Assembly (NCBI RefSeq): GCF_021730395.1
Contig: NC_069375.1
Span: 65,003,501 to 65,067,500, forward strand
From: Mercenaria mercenaria
Taxonomy: Eukaryota; Mollusca; Bivalvia; Venerida; Veneridae
Direction: 5' to 3'
DNA: 64,000 bases
The notes under the pieces are model-generated. The model saw nothing but the letters and a program-made list of their open reading frames with translations. It did not search any database and was not told the origin of the DNA. Below are positions 25,640 to 36,305 of the stretch, piece by piece (within the stretch, counting starts at the first letter, position 1; the number at the start of each line of letters is the position of its first letter). The position numbers were made by a program, and so were the translations under genes.

Positions 25640-25960
25640 ATAATTCCCAATTTAAGTACTTCAGTTTGTATAACATGTACAAAGTATGAAATATTCATCA
25701 ATATAAAAATATTATCTTACCATTAGTCTTTCAAAGATACAATTTCACATCAGTAGTTCATATTTACAAACATCCTGTCATAGTGATAGTCACTGAGACA
25801 TGAAATATAACTTATAACTGCGCAATAACATTTGAACGTTTTATGAAGATAACGTTTTATGAAGACAGGCCTGAACAAATTTATTGATTGCACAATCTCT
25901 TTTATCTCTTCCGGGTTCCCCAGTGTAGGATAATAGCGATTGAATTTAATTGTAAAATTA
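25640..25960 (+). repeat. interspersed block D, diverged partial copy
   Basis: Shares ATCTTACCATTA, TAACTGCGCAA, CTCTTCCGGGTT and GAATTTAAT with the blocks at 48240-49600 and 59199 onward, in the same order and orientation. Strongly diverged. Confidence 0.6.
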
Positions 25961-26187
25961 CTTAAGGTTTACCGCTGACTTTGTTTCTTAAAGCGACTAA
26001 CCCACACATCGTGGTGTGAGATTTGAAAAAAAAACTCAAACTTTTCCTATATTCCCCTTTATGTCGCATATTTGATGTTCTAACAATGTATTTTTATCGA
26101 ATTCTGTTGAAAATCGTTTTTTCCTAATAAATCAAAATTAAAAGATTTGTGTACGATTTCTGATATAGGTTTCCCGGTTTATAAAAT

Positions 26188-26215
26188 CCTTAGCCGCTCG
26201 GCCAACGAGGAAGCA
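26188..26215 (-). repeat. tRNA-like A-box half, probable SINE remnant
   Basis: The minus strand reads TTGGCCGAGCGGCTAAGGA, a good Ser/Leu-type tRNA D-arm and A-box sequence. No matching T arm or acceptor stem was found nearby, so it is not a tRNA gene. Confidence 0.5.
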
Positions 26216-26559
26216 CTGACTGCATCGTAAACGTAGTGTATTCACTTACTTTTATGGTACTGTTTTGTATGTTTACATTTAAAACGCCATAATACTGTGC
26301 GATACCAATACGTGTGCGCTTTGCTGATTATTAGAGACGGAAGCAAAATATGCGCTTGCGCAGTTTTGGCAGGCTGCCCCCGTGATGATAGTGTCTACAA
26401 ATACTGTCGCATCTTGTTCTAAATCTATCTATGTTTACAAAAGTAAATCGTTGCAACGGTTTATAAAAGTGCATAAGAAAAACTGCGAAAACTCGAATGT
26501 TCTCGTAATTATGGATATTAGAAACTGATCACACGGAAACGGATGAAGGCCCTTTAACG

Positions 26560-26700
26560 CATTATCAAAACAAATTTGAGATAAAATAACGGTGGTCGAC
26601 GTAAAACGCATGGTGCAGTTTCATTGCGAGTAATTGCGAGCAACAACCAAACATAACCTTGTTGATAATTGCATGAAAATAGAACAATATTGTTACAACA
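26560..26700 (-). repeat. inverted fragment of interspersed block D
   Basis: The reverse complement matches 50715-50780 and 59685-59760 (CTGTTTTCATGC, AATGTTATGT-like and GGTTACTTCTCGCAAT-like words). This orientation is opposite to the neighbouring fragment at 25.6 kb. Confidence 0.55.
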
Positions 26701-26939
26701 GGTCGGGACCAATAGAAATGTGGATGGATTATGCAAATGCTTATTGTATTATTACGTTTACTCTTTTGTTAAAACTTCCTTGAAAACGGAGAGGGTCCAG
26801 TTGAATAGTTGTATCTTAATTGTATTAACTCAAATGGGACAACGTTTCTACAAAAGGTGTTACCCTCATCAGCACTTTATACTGCTACAAGCAAAGGGCG
26901 AAGAGACTGCATGGTGGCTTCTACTGCCTTGATTAACCT

Positions 26940-28398
26940 TACTTCACATTAATATTACAAATAACTGTGAATATAATTAATATTCATTTTCATGATCATA
27001 AAGTATTGTTTGATGATAACTTTAATATTTATATGACCGAAACATATATACCCGTACCATCCATGGACATATAGGAATATTTCAGGGCAACAGTTTGAAA
27101 TCTTAAACAGTTTAAGAGGCTAGAGGAGACCAAATATGGATGTATGATCCGGTAATTTTAAGTATTTGCTGATACAATGTCACGTCTTGACCGTTGCTCA
27201 AGTCATTATATGCTGGGTACTTTACACATATATAATATGGATGTGTAGGAAGATGTATCCATTTGACAATTTTCTTATCCAAGAGTGGATAAAATGACTT
27301 CCATGCTACATGTTTACAAGAAGTGACATATTATAACTTATTCATTAATAGGAGGAAAGATACTACTGTTTCATCCACCTTTTCCGTCAATTGTATAATT
27401 TCGAAAAATCGAGAGAAAAAAGATATATAGGGCCATAAAATTCATATTTTCAAAGAAATTGCATGAATTTAAAAAGATCCCACTACCCGCTCCGGAGGTC
27501 TTAAAATAATATATATCTTACCGGTACGTCTGAATTTTGCTGAACAAGGCCGTAATTCACGAAAATCATGTTACGAACTTGTTTGATCAACCAGCCGAAA
27601 TTTTGAGTAAATAAGTCGACATTTCGGGTAAATAAGTTGACATTACGAATAAGTAAGTCAAAAGTTCAAGTTATTTAATTCGAAATGTCGGGACACTTAG
27701 TTGAGATTTCGTGTCAGTATGTCAACATTCCAAATTCATTTGGTAAATAAAACGCACCTGTCATTAATGCTCTTCCATACCTTTTTATTCATTTTGTTTC
27801 TGTATTTCCTTATTCCTATTATTAACAAATGTTCTTTTTTTGTTATTATCTGACCTATGCAAAAGGTTATTACCTGAAAAGTGCTAAAGAATAATATATG
27901 CTTATTATTTTTCATTCTATCCTTTTAATTGCTACAAAGTACTCCTTGGATTGTAAGACTGAACTTTGCATCTATCATTCCATTTTTCATCCAAAATTTA
28001 CTTCGTAACTAACATTGTTGATAATAAATAACTTTTCTGCACACTTTATGCGTACATATAAAACCTATAACACATTTAATCATTCTGTGTTTTCTTTTCA
28101 TTGATATTAAATAAAATTTGAATTTTGAGCGAAAACATTTATTTACATCTGAAGATGTGTCTCTATAAGAGCTTGTTACAGGTTGATAGAAAGGTTATTT
28201 AGATATTTGTGTTAAACATGTTGAAACGAATAAAATATACCTATTCGGAATCAGCATTTCACTCCGAAAGGCTTTTATGCAGACCAAATCTTGCGAGGCT
28301 ATCTATTGACCTTGCAGTAGTGTGACATACTATATTTTGGCTTTTCTTATCTTCCGATAAGGTCATCGCATGGATTGTTAATCATATTGCAACGTAAA
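26940..28398. other. intergenic region upstream of the C1q gene
   Basis: No gene. At 27585-27735 there is a degenerate array of about 21 bp period built on GACATTTCGGGTAAATAAGT. Just before the C1q start a TATATTTT box at 28331-28338 sits about 60 nt upstream of the ATG and could be the TATA element; this is only suggestive. Confidence 0.45.
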
Positions 28399-28834
28399 AT
28401 GGCGACTGCGAAATGTTCCAGTCTTCTTCGATTTCTTGTGTGTATTTTTATATTTAAAGACGCGATAAGTCATTCAGATCTGCAATTCAATGACGACTTG
28501 GTCGTGAAGCTTATTGATAAAGTTGAAAGTATGCAAGTAAAAACTGACAATTTGGAAAAGAACAATCGTGATCTGAAGCAATCTGTCAGTACTTTAATTG
28601 GAACTACGGCAAAATTCCGGATACAAATTGAAGAACTTACTGATCGATTGACTGAATATGAAAAACTGGACGCTGAAAAGAGTGTCAGGATTAAAGGACT
28701 TGAAAATATGTTAAATGCATTAACTGAACCGGATAAGATAATTGGTAAAGAAAGAGAAATAGAACATGAAGCTGACACTGAAAACGATAATGATGAGAGT
28801 ATTAAGGATGATAACAGATATATGATAAGAAAAG
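28399..28834 (+). CDS. C1qDC: C1q-domain gene, exon 1
   Basis: Encodes the signal peptide, coiled coil and acidic linker. The donor is AAAAG|GTTAGA. An upstream TTG gives a longer frame, but the ATG at 28399 begins the signal peptide and is preferred. Confidence 0.8.
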
Positions 28835-30450
28835 GTTAGAAATATTTAGATTATAAGAAGGAGTTTGAAGAGGAATATTGCTTCAATTCCAATTAGAATT
28901 AGAACTCATAGTATGTGTAAAAGTGTGTATGTGTCATAAATAAACAAATTATATATTGCAATATGTAAAACAAAAATTAATATTAACAATTAAGTAAGTA
29001 ATTGTGATGTTTGATTACTGATGCAATACACGAAAAAGGAAAATTAACAAATGCACATCCATTATATTTTTACTTTTCATTTTATGACAACCGGAATTTC
29101 CTACAATTACTTTTGTTGTAGAGAAAAGACAAACGCCAGATAATGTGGCATTTACGGCTTACTTAGATCACGTGATCAGAAACCTTGGAACTGACCAACC
29201 AGTTGTGTACAATCAAATACTTCTAAATGATGGAGGCGCATATAGCGACAAAACAGGTATCTTTTTTATTGTAATGTGACACATTAACTTTGTTTATGCT
29301 GACGTTATAGGAGGAGCGAAGACATAAACCTACAGGATCGTAATACTACGTATAGCATAAACGTCTCATAATCAATCATTATAACCTTCTGAATAAGTTT
29401 TACTTCGAGTGGAATAGCCTCTTGAATTTCTCGAAATTACCATTTGACTATATATAACGTCTGAGATAAAGTTTACATACTAAACATGATATAAAATATA
29501 TAACATGATATAATACCAGTGATGACAAAGCAAAACTATAAATTAGAAAAAATGGACAGCTACAGGTTTCCCATCATGACATTAACGAAAATGTTGAAGG
29601 CTTTAAATGAGCCTGTTCAAGTACGGCAGTGAAAATGCAAGCTACCGTCTACGCCCTCTGTCACCGGGTTAGGCAGCACTCAACATTTATTAATGTTATA
29701 AGTACCAGAATGTGATTTAGAGGCACCCTTATATGTATTCATACGGCGGTGCATATGTGACTTTCATTGATACAAAGTGCAATTCCATGAAAACCGCGTA
29801 TGGTCCCCAGTAAAAGGTAATGGGTTTACCCTAAACGAGAAAACAATGGGCAGAACTAAACAAACTGAGATTTAGAGAGCAGAACTTTAGGTTATGGAGT
29901 ATTTATACTGAATTTATTCCCTAGAAAAATTATTCGCATCACATTCCTTTTAACTTTCATGTATTGGTATATAATTCTAGCCAAGCCTTCAAAATCACCA
30001 CTCATTCAATTATTACCTCATTCCATCATATCCTTTCTACTGTAAAGTCAAAATTTTACTAACTAGCAATTTTATAATGTATTCTTCAGTTTGATCGAAT
30101 TGCAATCCATTGTATTCATCTTCATGTACCTCATGAGGCATGGATAAAAACGTCATGTAGCATCTCCAAATATTGAGTTTTGCGCGCAGCTTATTGTAAA
30201 GGATATCTGTATAAATATGTTTTATCTACTTTTTTAAGAATATTTAAAAAGTCATTAATTTATTTCTTTCAAATTGTTTTAAGGTATTTTTCGAGTGCCC
30301 GTGTCCGGTGTGTACCTATTATCATGGTCGGCTACCGCGAGGAAATTATCTGGCGAGCATGCTTACGACGTATGGGTTAAACTGGTTGTCAACGGATCGC
30401 ACAAGGTCATCCAGAAAGCATATTATAGTTTAACGTATAATATTCTTTAG
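28399..30450 (+). CDS. C1qDC: secreted coiled-coil C1q-domain protein, three exons, C1q domain short
   Basis: Joined exons 28399-28834, 29122-29256 and 30284-30450 give a 245-residue protein. The ATG at 28399 starts a clear signal peptide (hydrophobic LLRFLVCIFIF, likely cut after AIS). Residues about 25-120 are heptad-rich (VVKLIDKVESMQVKTDNLEK), a coiled coil fit for trimerising. An acidic stretch follows. The C1q domain begins at about 152 (DNVAFTAYLDH, QPVVYNQILLNDGGAY, then IFRVPVSGVYLLSWSA). GT-AG introns are in phase 1 throughout. C1q domains are usually about 130 residues; this one ends after roughly 95 with KAYYSLTYNIL, lacking the usual last strands (the VW..FSG region). Either a further exon was missed or the gene is a truncated pseudogene. 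Such proteins act as soluble pattern-recognition lectins in bivalve haemolymph. Confidence 0.8.
29122..29256 (+). CDS. C1qDC: C1q-domain gene, exon 2
   Basis: 135 nt between acceptor TTTTGTTGTAG and donor ACAG|GTATCT. It encodes the first C1q strands, including VAFTAYLDHVIRNLG and VVYNQILLNDGGAYSD. It is too short to appear as a long open frame. Confidence 0.85.
29550..29870 (+). repeat. interspersed repeat, family B, copy 2
   Basis: Lies in intron 2 of the C1q gene. Matches 18746-19095 over most of its length (CAACATTTA, GTATTCATACGGCGGTGCA, AACAATGGGCAGAACTAAAC). Confidence 0.8.
30284..30450 (+). CDS. C1qDC: C1q-domain gene, exon 3
   Basis: The acceptor is TTGTTTTAAG. It encodes FRVPVSGVYLLSWSATARKL and DVWVKLVVNGSHKVIQKAYY, then a stop at 30448-30450. 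A weak donor-like GTATAA at 30435 could instead splice to an unseen exon. Confidence 0.75.
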
Positions 30451-30830
30451 TTTGTTATTTATACATTGAAGTAACAAATGAAACATTCACGCTACACATA
30501 TCGGTTGTTGAAAAGCAAAGCAATAAGAATTATGAAAGATGTGCTGGTAATTGATGCAATTAATCTTATTTGAACTTCAAAATTACAAATTTTAAAGGAT
30601 TATGATAACTGAGCTAAACTACATTAGGCCATAGAAGGAAAATTGATTATCCTTTTCATTTAGATTTTAAGACGCTTCTGTTTCGCTTTAATTTGTCAGT
30701 ATTGTGATATATCTCATAAATTGCCATACTGAAGCTGCCCTACCATTAAGCTTTACGCTAGGGACAATTGACTACTTCAGACTATGAACAATGATTGGTA
30801 TATAGCTGTAAACACCTCTTTTTAAAATTT

Positions 30831-31095
30831 ATCTATTTATTTATTTTGTTTGGTTTAACGTCGCACCGACACAATTTAGGTCATATGGCGACTTTCCAGC
30901 TTTGATGGTGGAGGAATACCCCCAGGTGCCCCTCCGTGCATTATTTCATCACAAGCGGGCACCTGTGTAGAACCACCGACCTTCCATAAACCAGCTGGAT
31001 GGGTTTCTCACATGAAGAATTCAACGCCCCGAGTGAGGTTCGAACTCATATGATTTGATGCCAGCGACCTTCACCACTCGGCCACGGAGGCTCCA
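30831..31095 (-). mobile_element. SINE, family 2, full length with target duplication
   Basis: Best copy of this family. On the minus strand it has a Ser-type tRNA head with A box TGGCCGAGTGGTGAAGG and B box GAGTTCGAACCTC, then the body and a 3' tail GACGTTAAACCAAAC plus (AAAT)n. It is flanked by a perfect 10-bp target duplication TTTAAAATTT at 30821-30830 and 31096-31105. The tail suggests LINE-dependent retroposition. Relatives are at 6.1, 47.9 and 57.9 kb, with fragments at 4.6 and 42.2 kb. Confidence 0.93.
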
Positions 31096-31494
31096 TTTAA
31101 AATTTAACCATTTGTAGCAAAAACAGTCTTGTTGGAAATTTATGCGAAGTAAATCCTTTGCCGTCCGATATTGTTGATTTTTGTATAATGACAACACATG
31201 TAGTATTGTTATATTACGTGATCCTTTAGGACCATGGGATTCATCCAATGTTTTTGTAAGATTAGGTTCTGCATAAGACATTGCTGATATAAAAAGCTAG
31301 TGGCTAGAGAAGTTATAAGTTTACTTAACTCTCATTAATACATCATAAGGAATTTGCTTATTTTGCTTGGTTGCTTTCCACATATTTAGTGTACCCTTCG
31401 TTTCTGATTAAAATACTTTTATTAAAAGGTGCTATAATATATAATTATATATAAATAATGCATCTTCTGATAGATTTGATTATATGATGTTCTT

Positions 31495-32060
31495 ACTTTG
31501 TCTTGGATATTTGACATGTAGCATGGTGTAGTGGTCCACTATCAAGTTTGTTTAAATCATGCCCCAGAGGTTAAAGTGACCTCTGCAAAGAGATTTAGTG
31601 GTTTTACATAGAAGTGTAGTAACATTTTCCTGTTTAAAACCTTCACTTTGTAAAGTTGTCATTTACCCTGTTTGTTCAAACCGAACCATTTGTGTCAAAA
31701 TTGGCCACCTCCAGGGTCAATTTGTTCATATAATAAAAACAGTACAGAAGTTGGTTTCTTTCTTTCTGAATAACCCAATCCCTAGAGATTAGATATTTGG
31801 CTTGTAGCATTGTGCAGCAGTTTTGTACCATTTCTTTAGATAATTTCTCTATGCTTATAATTGCCCCGGGGTCAGCTATTTTACATAGACTGTTATAAGA
31901 AAATATTTAAAAATCTTCCCGTCTGAAGCTGCAATATTTAGAGCTAAGATATTTGATATGTAGCATCGTCTAGTGGTTTTTCACCAAGTCTAGACCTATT
32001 CAGATCTAACCCCTTTCTTCGAAATTGGGAATGCTATGTAAGTATTCTCAAGACATTTTT
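31495..32060 (+). repeat. degenerate tandem repeat, family E
   Basis: At least three diverged units starting near 31508, 31793 and 31948. Each has a GATATTTG.C.TGTAGCAT-like start, a CTAGTGG or CAGCAG word, a TTCAAAT/TTCAGAT word and a GCCCC..GGTCA block. Non-coding. Confidence 0.6.
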
Positions 32061-32299
32061 GTAAAGATGAATGAAGTAAACATTTTTTGTTATGTAGGAA
32101 ATGTGTTTTTACTGGACATCACCCGGACGTAGTTGCGTGCAGCCATTATTGAATAATAACAAATATGTAGATGCTTACTTTTCTAAATAATATGCTGGAA
32201 ATGTTTACATTCACACAAAGAATTGTAATGATTATATCTTATTTTTATGATTGAAATATTACTGTTTAAAAATCCATTTCCTAAATTCTGTTTAATTGT

Positions 32300-32356
32300 C
32301 ATTATTATAATTATTATTATTATTATTATTATTTCTATTATTATTATTATTATTCA
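32300..32356. repeat. (ATT)n microsatellite
   Basis: TTA/ATT triplets, interrupted once near 32332. Confidence 0.95.
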
Positions 32357-32499
32357 TGACGAAATATTCAAATAAAATTGCAAATAATAAGTGTACGAAT
32401 GAAATATATTTCTCTGACTTTAAGAATGGTGTAGGCTCAATGGCCTAGGCACGACTAATACTTGAAAGATAATTTGGCAGATAAAAAGTTCTTTTTATT

Positions 32500-33540
32500 A
32501 GCTCGACTGTACGAAGTATATGGAGAGCTATCCTACCCGCCATGGCGTCGGCGTTGGCGATCTTCCGCGTCTACGCCTTGGTTAAAGTTTTGATGCACTT
32601 TAACTTTTTATCTCTGTCTTTATCTCTGTAACAACTTGATGGGTATGCTTTAAACTTAAAAAAGGTTTTCCTCATCATCACCCACATCATCTGGCACAAG
32701 GGCATAACTCTTGCACCAATATTTTATAAATTATCCCCTTTTTTACTTAGAATTTAAGGTTAAAGTTTTGGTGCACTTTCTGTCTACCTCAGTGATTACT
32801 AAATGGAGTTGATTCAAACTTACAATAGTTGTTCCACATCATCACCCACATCATATGACACAAAGTTTATAGGTCTGACACACTTTTCATGAATTATGTC
32901 CCCTTAGAGTTTTAGGTTTACTTAGTTTTGGTGCATTTTCATTATTTCTCTGTTATTACAGGAGGGATTTGATTAAAACTTAAAAAATGTTCAACATCAT
33001 CGCCCACATCATATGACACAAGCTGCATAACTCTGGCCCAATGTTTCATGAATTTTGCCCCTTGTTTTCTTAAATTTCAGTTTAAAGTTTTGATGCACTT
33101 CCACTCTATATCTGTCATTACCAAACGAATTTGATTCAGACTTAAAATAGGTGTAGCATGTCACAGGGGTCAAAACTCTGCCACCAATATTTCATGCATT
33201 ATACCCCCTTTTTATTTTAATATTGGTGCACTTTCACTTTCTCTTTTTTTATTAATCAATGAACTTGATTCAAACTTAAAACATTTCTTCCGCATTGTCG
33301 CCCATATCATATGACACAAGGTCCATAGCTTATACAATTATGCAGTGACTTATGTTCCCTTTTTACCTAGAATTTTAGTTAAATTTTGAAGCTTTTTCAC
33401 TATATCCCTGTTTTACTGTATGAATTTTATTAGAACTTAAAACGGTTGTTTCACATGGTCACCACCATCATATGACACAATATTCATGATGCTGGCACCA
33501 AATTGCTATGAGTTATGCCCCATTTTACTAGTAACTGCAC
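32500..33540 (+). mobile_element. tandem-core element, family F, copy 1 (3' end missing)
   Basis: Starts AGCTCGACTGTACGAAGTAT and a GCGTCGGCGTTGGCG block. About seven degenerate monomers of 110-150 bp follow (GATGCACTTTCACT, TTGATTCAAACTTAAAA, CACATCATATGACACAAG, CTCTGGCACCAATATTTCATG). The terminal hairpin present in copy 2 (43471-44260) is absent; family-G DNA follows directly. Confidence 0.75.
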
Positions 33541-34415
33541 AAGAAGCAGAAATTATTGGTCACTATACGCTGGACTTTTGACATATTGAACTTATATAGA
33601 TAATTACGACTCGTTTACCAATCATAAGTGACCTCCGTATCAAATGTGATCTTAGACCAAAGCATTCTCTAGTTATTTGGCAAAAAAGTTCTACTGTTCT
33701 GGGTCAATGTGACCTTGACCTTTGACCTCCTGATCTCAAAGGCAATGCGGTTCATCTGCTGGTCATGATCAATCTCCCTATTAGGTTTCGTGATCATAGG
33801 CACAAGCGTTCTCAAGTTATCATCCGGACATTGTTTAACTGTTTCGGGTCACTCACCTTTGGCCTACTAGTCTAAGTCTCAAAATCAACAGGGAATATCT
33901 GCTGGTCATGGTCAACCTCTCTATAAAGTTTCGTGATCCTAGGCCCAAGTGTTCTCAAGTCTCAAAATCAACAGGGAATATCTGCTGGTCATGGTCAACC
34001 TTCCTATAAAGTTTCGTGATCCTAGGCCCAAGTGTTCTCAAGTTATCGTCCAGACACTGTTCAACTGTTCAGGGTCACTGTGACCTTGACCTTTGATTTA
34101 CTGATCTCAAAATCAATAGGGTCACTAGCTGGTCATGATCAATCTTGCTATTAAGTTTCGTGATCCTAGGCTTAAGCTTCCTCAAGCTATCATCCGGAAA
34201 CGATTTAACTGTTCCGGGTCACTGTGACTTTGACCCACTGATCTCAAGGTCTACAGGGGTCATTTGCTGGTCATGACCAAAATCCCTATCAACTTTCATG
34301 ATCCTAGACCCAAGCATTCTTGACCTACCATCCGGAAACTTATTAGTCTACGGACCGACCGACATCTGCACAAAAATATACCCCTTCTTCTTTCAAGGGG
34401 AGGGGGGAGGGGCAA
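33541..34415 (+). mobile_element. tandem-core element, family G, copy 1
   Basis: About five monomers of about 170 bp with GACCTTGACCTTTGA, ATCTGCTGGTCATG, CTATAAAGTTTCGTGATCCTAG and GTTCTCAAGTTATC words. One segment of about 90 bp near 33890-34035 is nearly perfectly duplicated. The array ends with GGACCGACCGAC and a hairpin end, CCCCTTCTTCTTTCAAGGGG. A diverged relative lies at 46870-47285. Confidence 0.75.
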
Positions 34416-35861
34416 AAATATCGCTACGTCATTCAGTTTTTAATGGGAATAGTTAGATTTAATTCAAAAGAATCCCGTTTCGTTTTGATATTAAAGGTGG
34501 TCAATCAGATTTTTGTCATTATGGTTGAGTAATGGATTTGTTCAAAACTTGATGATTTATAATTTGCGTTCACGCACTGCACAATATATGGTAGATTTTC
34601 ACTGGATGTATTTTAGTAATCTGATTTTCCTATCCTGGTTGTTCAAGATAGAGTTTTTTTAATTTATCAATTTTCGTTGCTCAAGGAACGACAGAAATAT
34701 AGAAAATCATGATAATTATTATATTTCTCTAACATTAGCATTGACAATTTTATATTTCCAATATTCCTGGAAAAAAAAATGTAAAGTTATTTTACCCCCT
34801 TTTGTCTATCTTGTTTGCGCAGCCAAAGTAGATTGTTAAAAGATGGAATGAGACGATACAAGTTGTTTTATCGCTTCCTAATTGGTTCAGAATTTTTGAA
34901 CTAAAAGAAGTATTCGCCATTTTCAATACTTTCATAATGAATGGAAATAGCATTGATTTGAAAATTGTGTATGGTGATACGAATATGAAACATGAATCCT
35001 ATACATGCTGACCATAAAAGAAATAGTGAATAAACCAGTCGATTCAGGTTTGCACCTGGTAATCTGCACAGAATAAGAACCAATCCATTGTATTCTTTGC
35101 TTTAAAACATTGTCATTACGTCATTCCTTTGTACTCGCAGTACTGTAATTTTAATATTGGACTGCTTTTAATGGGACTTAGTATAGTATTTTCTACGTGC
35201 AGTCCAATATTTTTTTAAATATTGAACTGTCTATTTAATATTAGACTGCACGAGAAAAACGATTAATTTACAGAATCAATGTACTCATGTAGTCCCATAT
35301 TTAGCAATAGTGAACTCCATATAAAATACTGTAACCAAATGAAAGCAGACCAATATTATAACACAGTTCTGATAATAAAAAGAAAAATTAATATCAAAAC
35401 TAAGTTTTATGTATAGATGCCTAATAAATATGGACAGAATCGCAAAATTTTAAAATAACATTTTACATTTTTTTTGCATGCGTCGACGTAGTCTTATTCC
35501 CTAAAGGACAACTTCCTAGAGCAACAATTTCCTCAATATTGTTTACATTTCCAGTTTTTAAAATTGTGCAAGAATTTATTCCTCTCTGCTTAAAAAGCAG
35601 TTTTATCAGAGCAATCATGATAGTTCTTTAAGGCTGTACTGTAGTAAATTCCTAGATTTCGAGACGAGGGAGGGCCTACTAGTCATACAGTCTCAAGTCC
35701 TCTTTATTTAACGAAACGGTTATCTACTGCTTGCATCAACTTTGAAAATAAAAGATCAAATAAAGTACAAATTATCCATAATAATTCGGTAGTGCTCGCT
35801 TCACGTTTCACTACCTTTTTAACAGTATTTTAGTCACAACAAGGAATCGGTAAAACCGGAT
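34416..35861. other. intergenic with a short hairpin
   Basis: No gene is supported. AATATTGGACTGC at 35153-35165 and its perfect inverse at 35199-35211 can form a 13-bp stem. Related ATTGAACTG and TTAGACTGC words follow to about 35260. Confidence 0.5.
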
Positions 35862-36305
35862 GATGCTCCCCGATGCATGTGCTTGAGAGAGATAATTCAA
35901 AAACTAGGTAAGGTAGATTTAAGGTACTTTGATACTGTACATCCCATCAATGGCCTCTATCATTTTTGTGAAGTGTCAATGAAATGCCGTTAATACATTT
36001 CAAGTAATGCTCCGAAGAAGCCTTATTTGTATAAAAAGGGAGATCATTCAAAAACTAGGTAGAGTTATGTTTCTTTGACATTGAACTTCAATAATTATAG
36101 TAATAAAAATAAAGGGAGATAATTCAAAAGCAAGGTAAAGTAGAGTTATGGTTCTTTTACACTGCTCTTTGTCTCAATGGCCTCTATGATTATGTGAAAT
36201 TTCAATAAAATGCCATTAATACTTTTTAAGTTATACTCCGGACAGACGGATGAACGGAAGGACGGACAAAGTGGCAGCTATATGCTCGCCCTTCGGGGAG
36301 CATAA
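35862..36305 (+). mobile_element. tandem-core element, family C, copy 2
   Basis: Starts ATGCTCCCCGATGC. Three or four degenerate monomers follow (GGAGATAATTCAAAA, GGTTCTTT, AATGGCCTCTAT, TTTCAATAAAATGCC), then CTCCGGACAGACGG, a GGAAGGACGGAC linker and a terminal GCTCGCCCTTCGGGGAGC hairpin at 36284-36301. The end is an inverse match to the start (TCGGGGAGCAT). Confidence 0.78.

Noticed and set aside
33541-34415. Regular repeat array considered as CRISPR
   Set aside because: Monomers are long, adjoining and degenerate, with no unique spacers; the context is eukaryotic.
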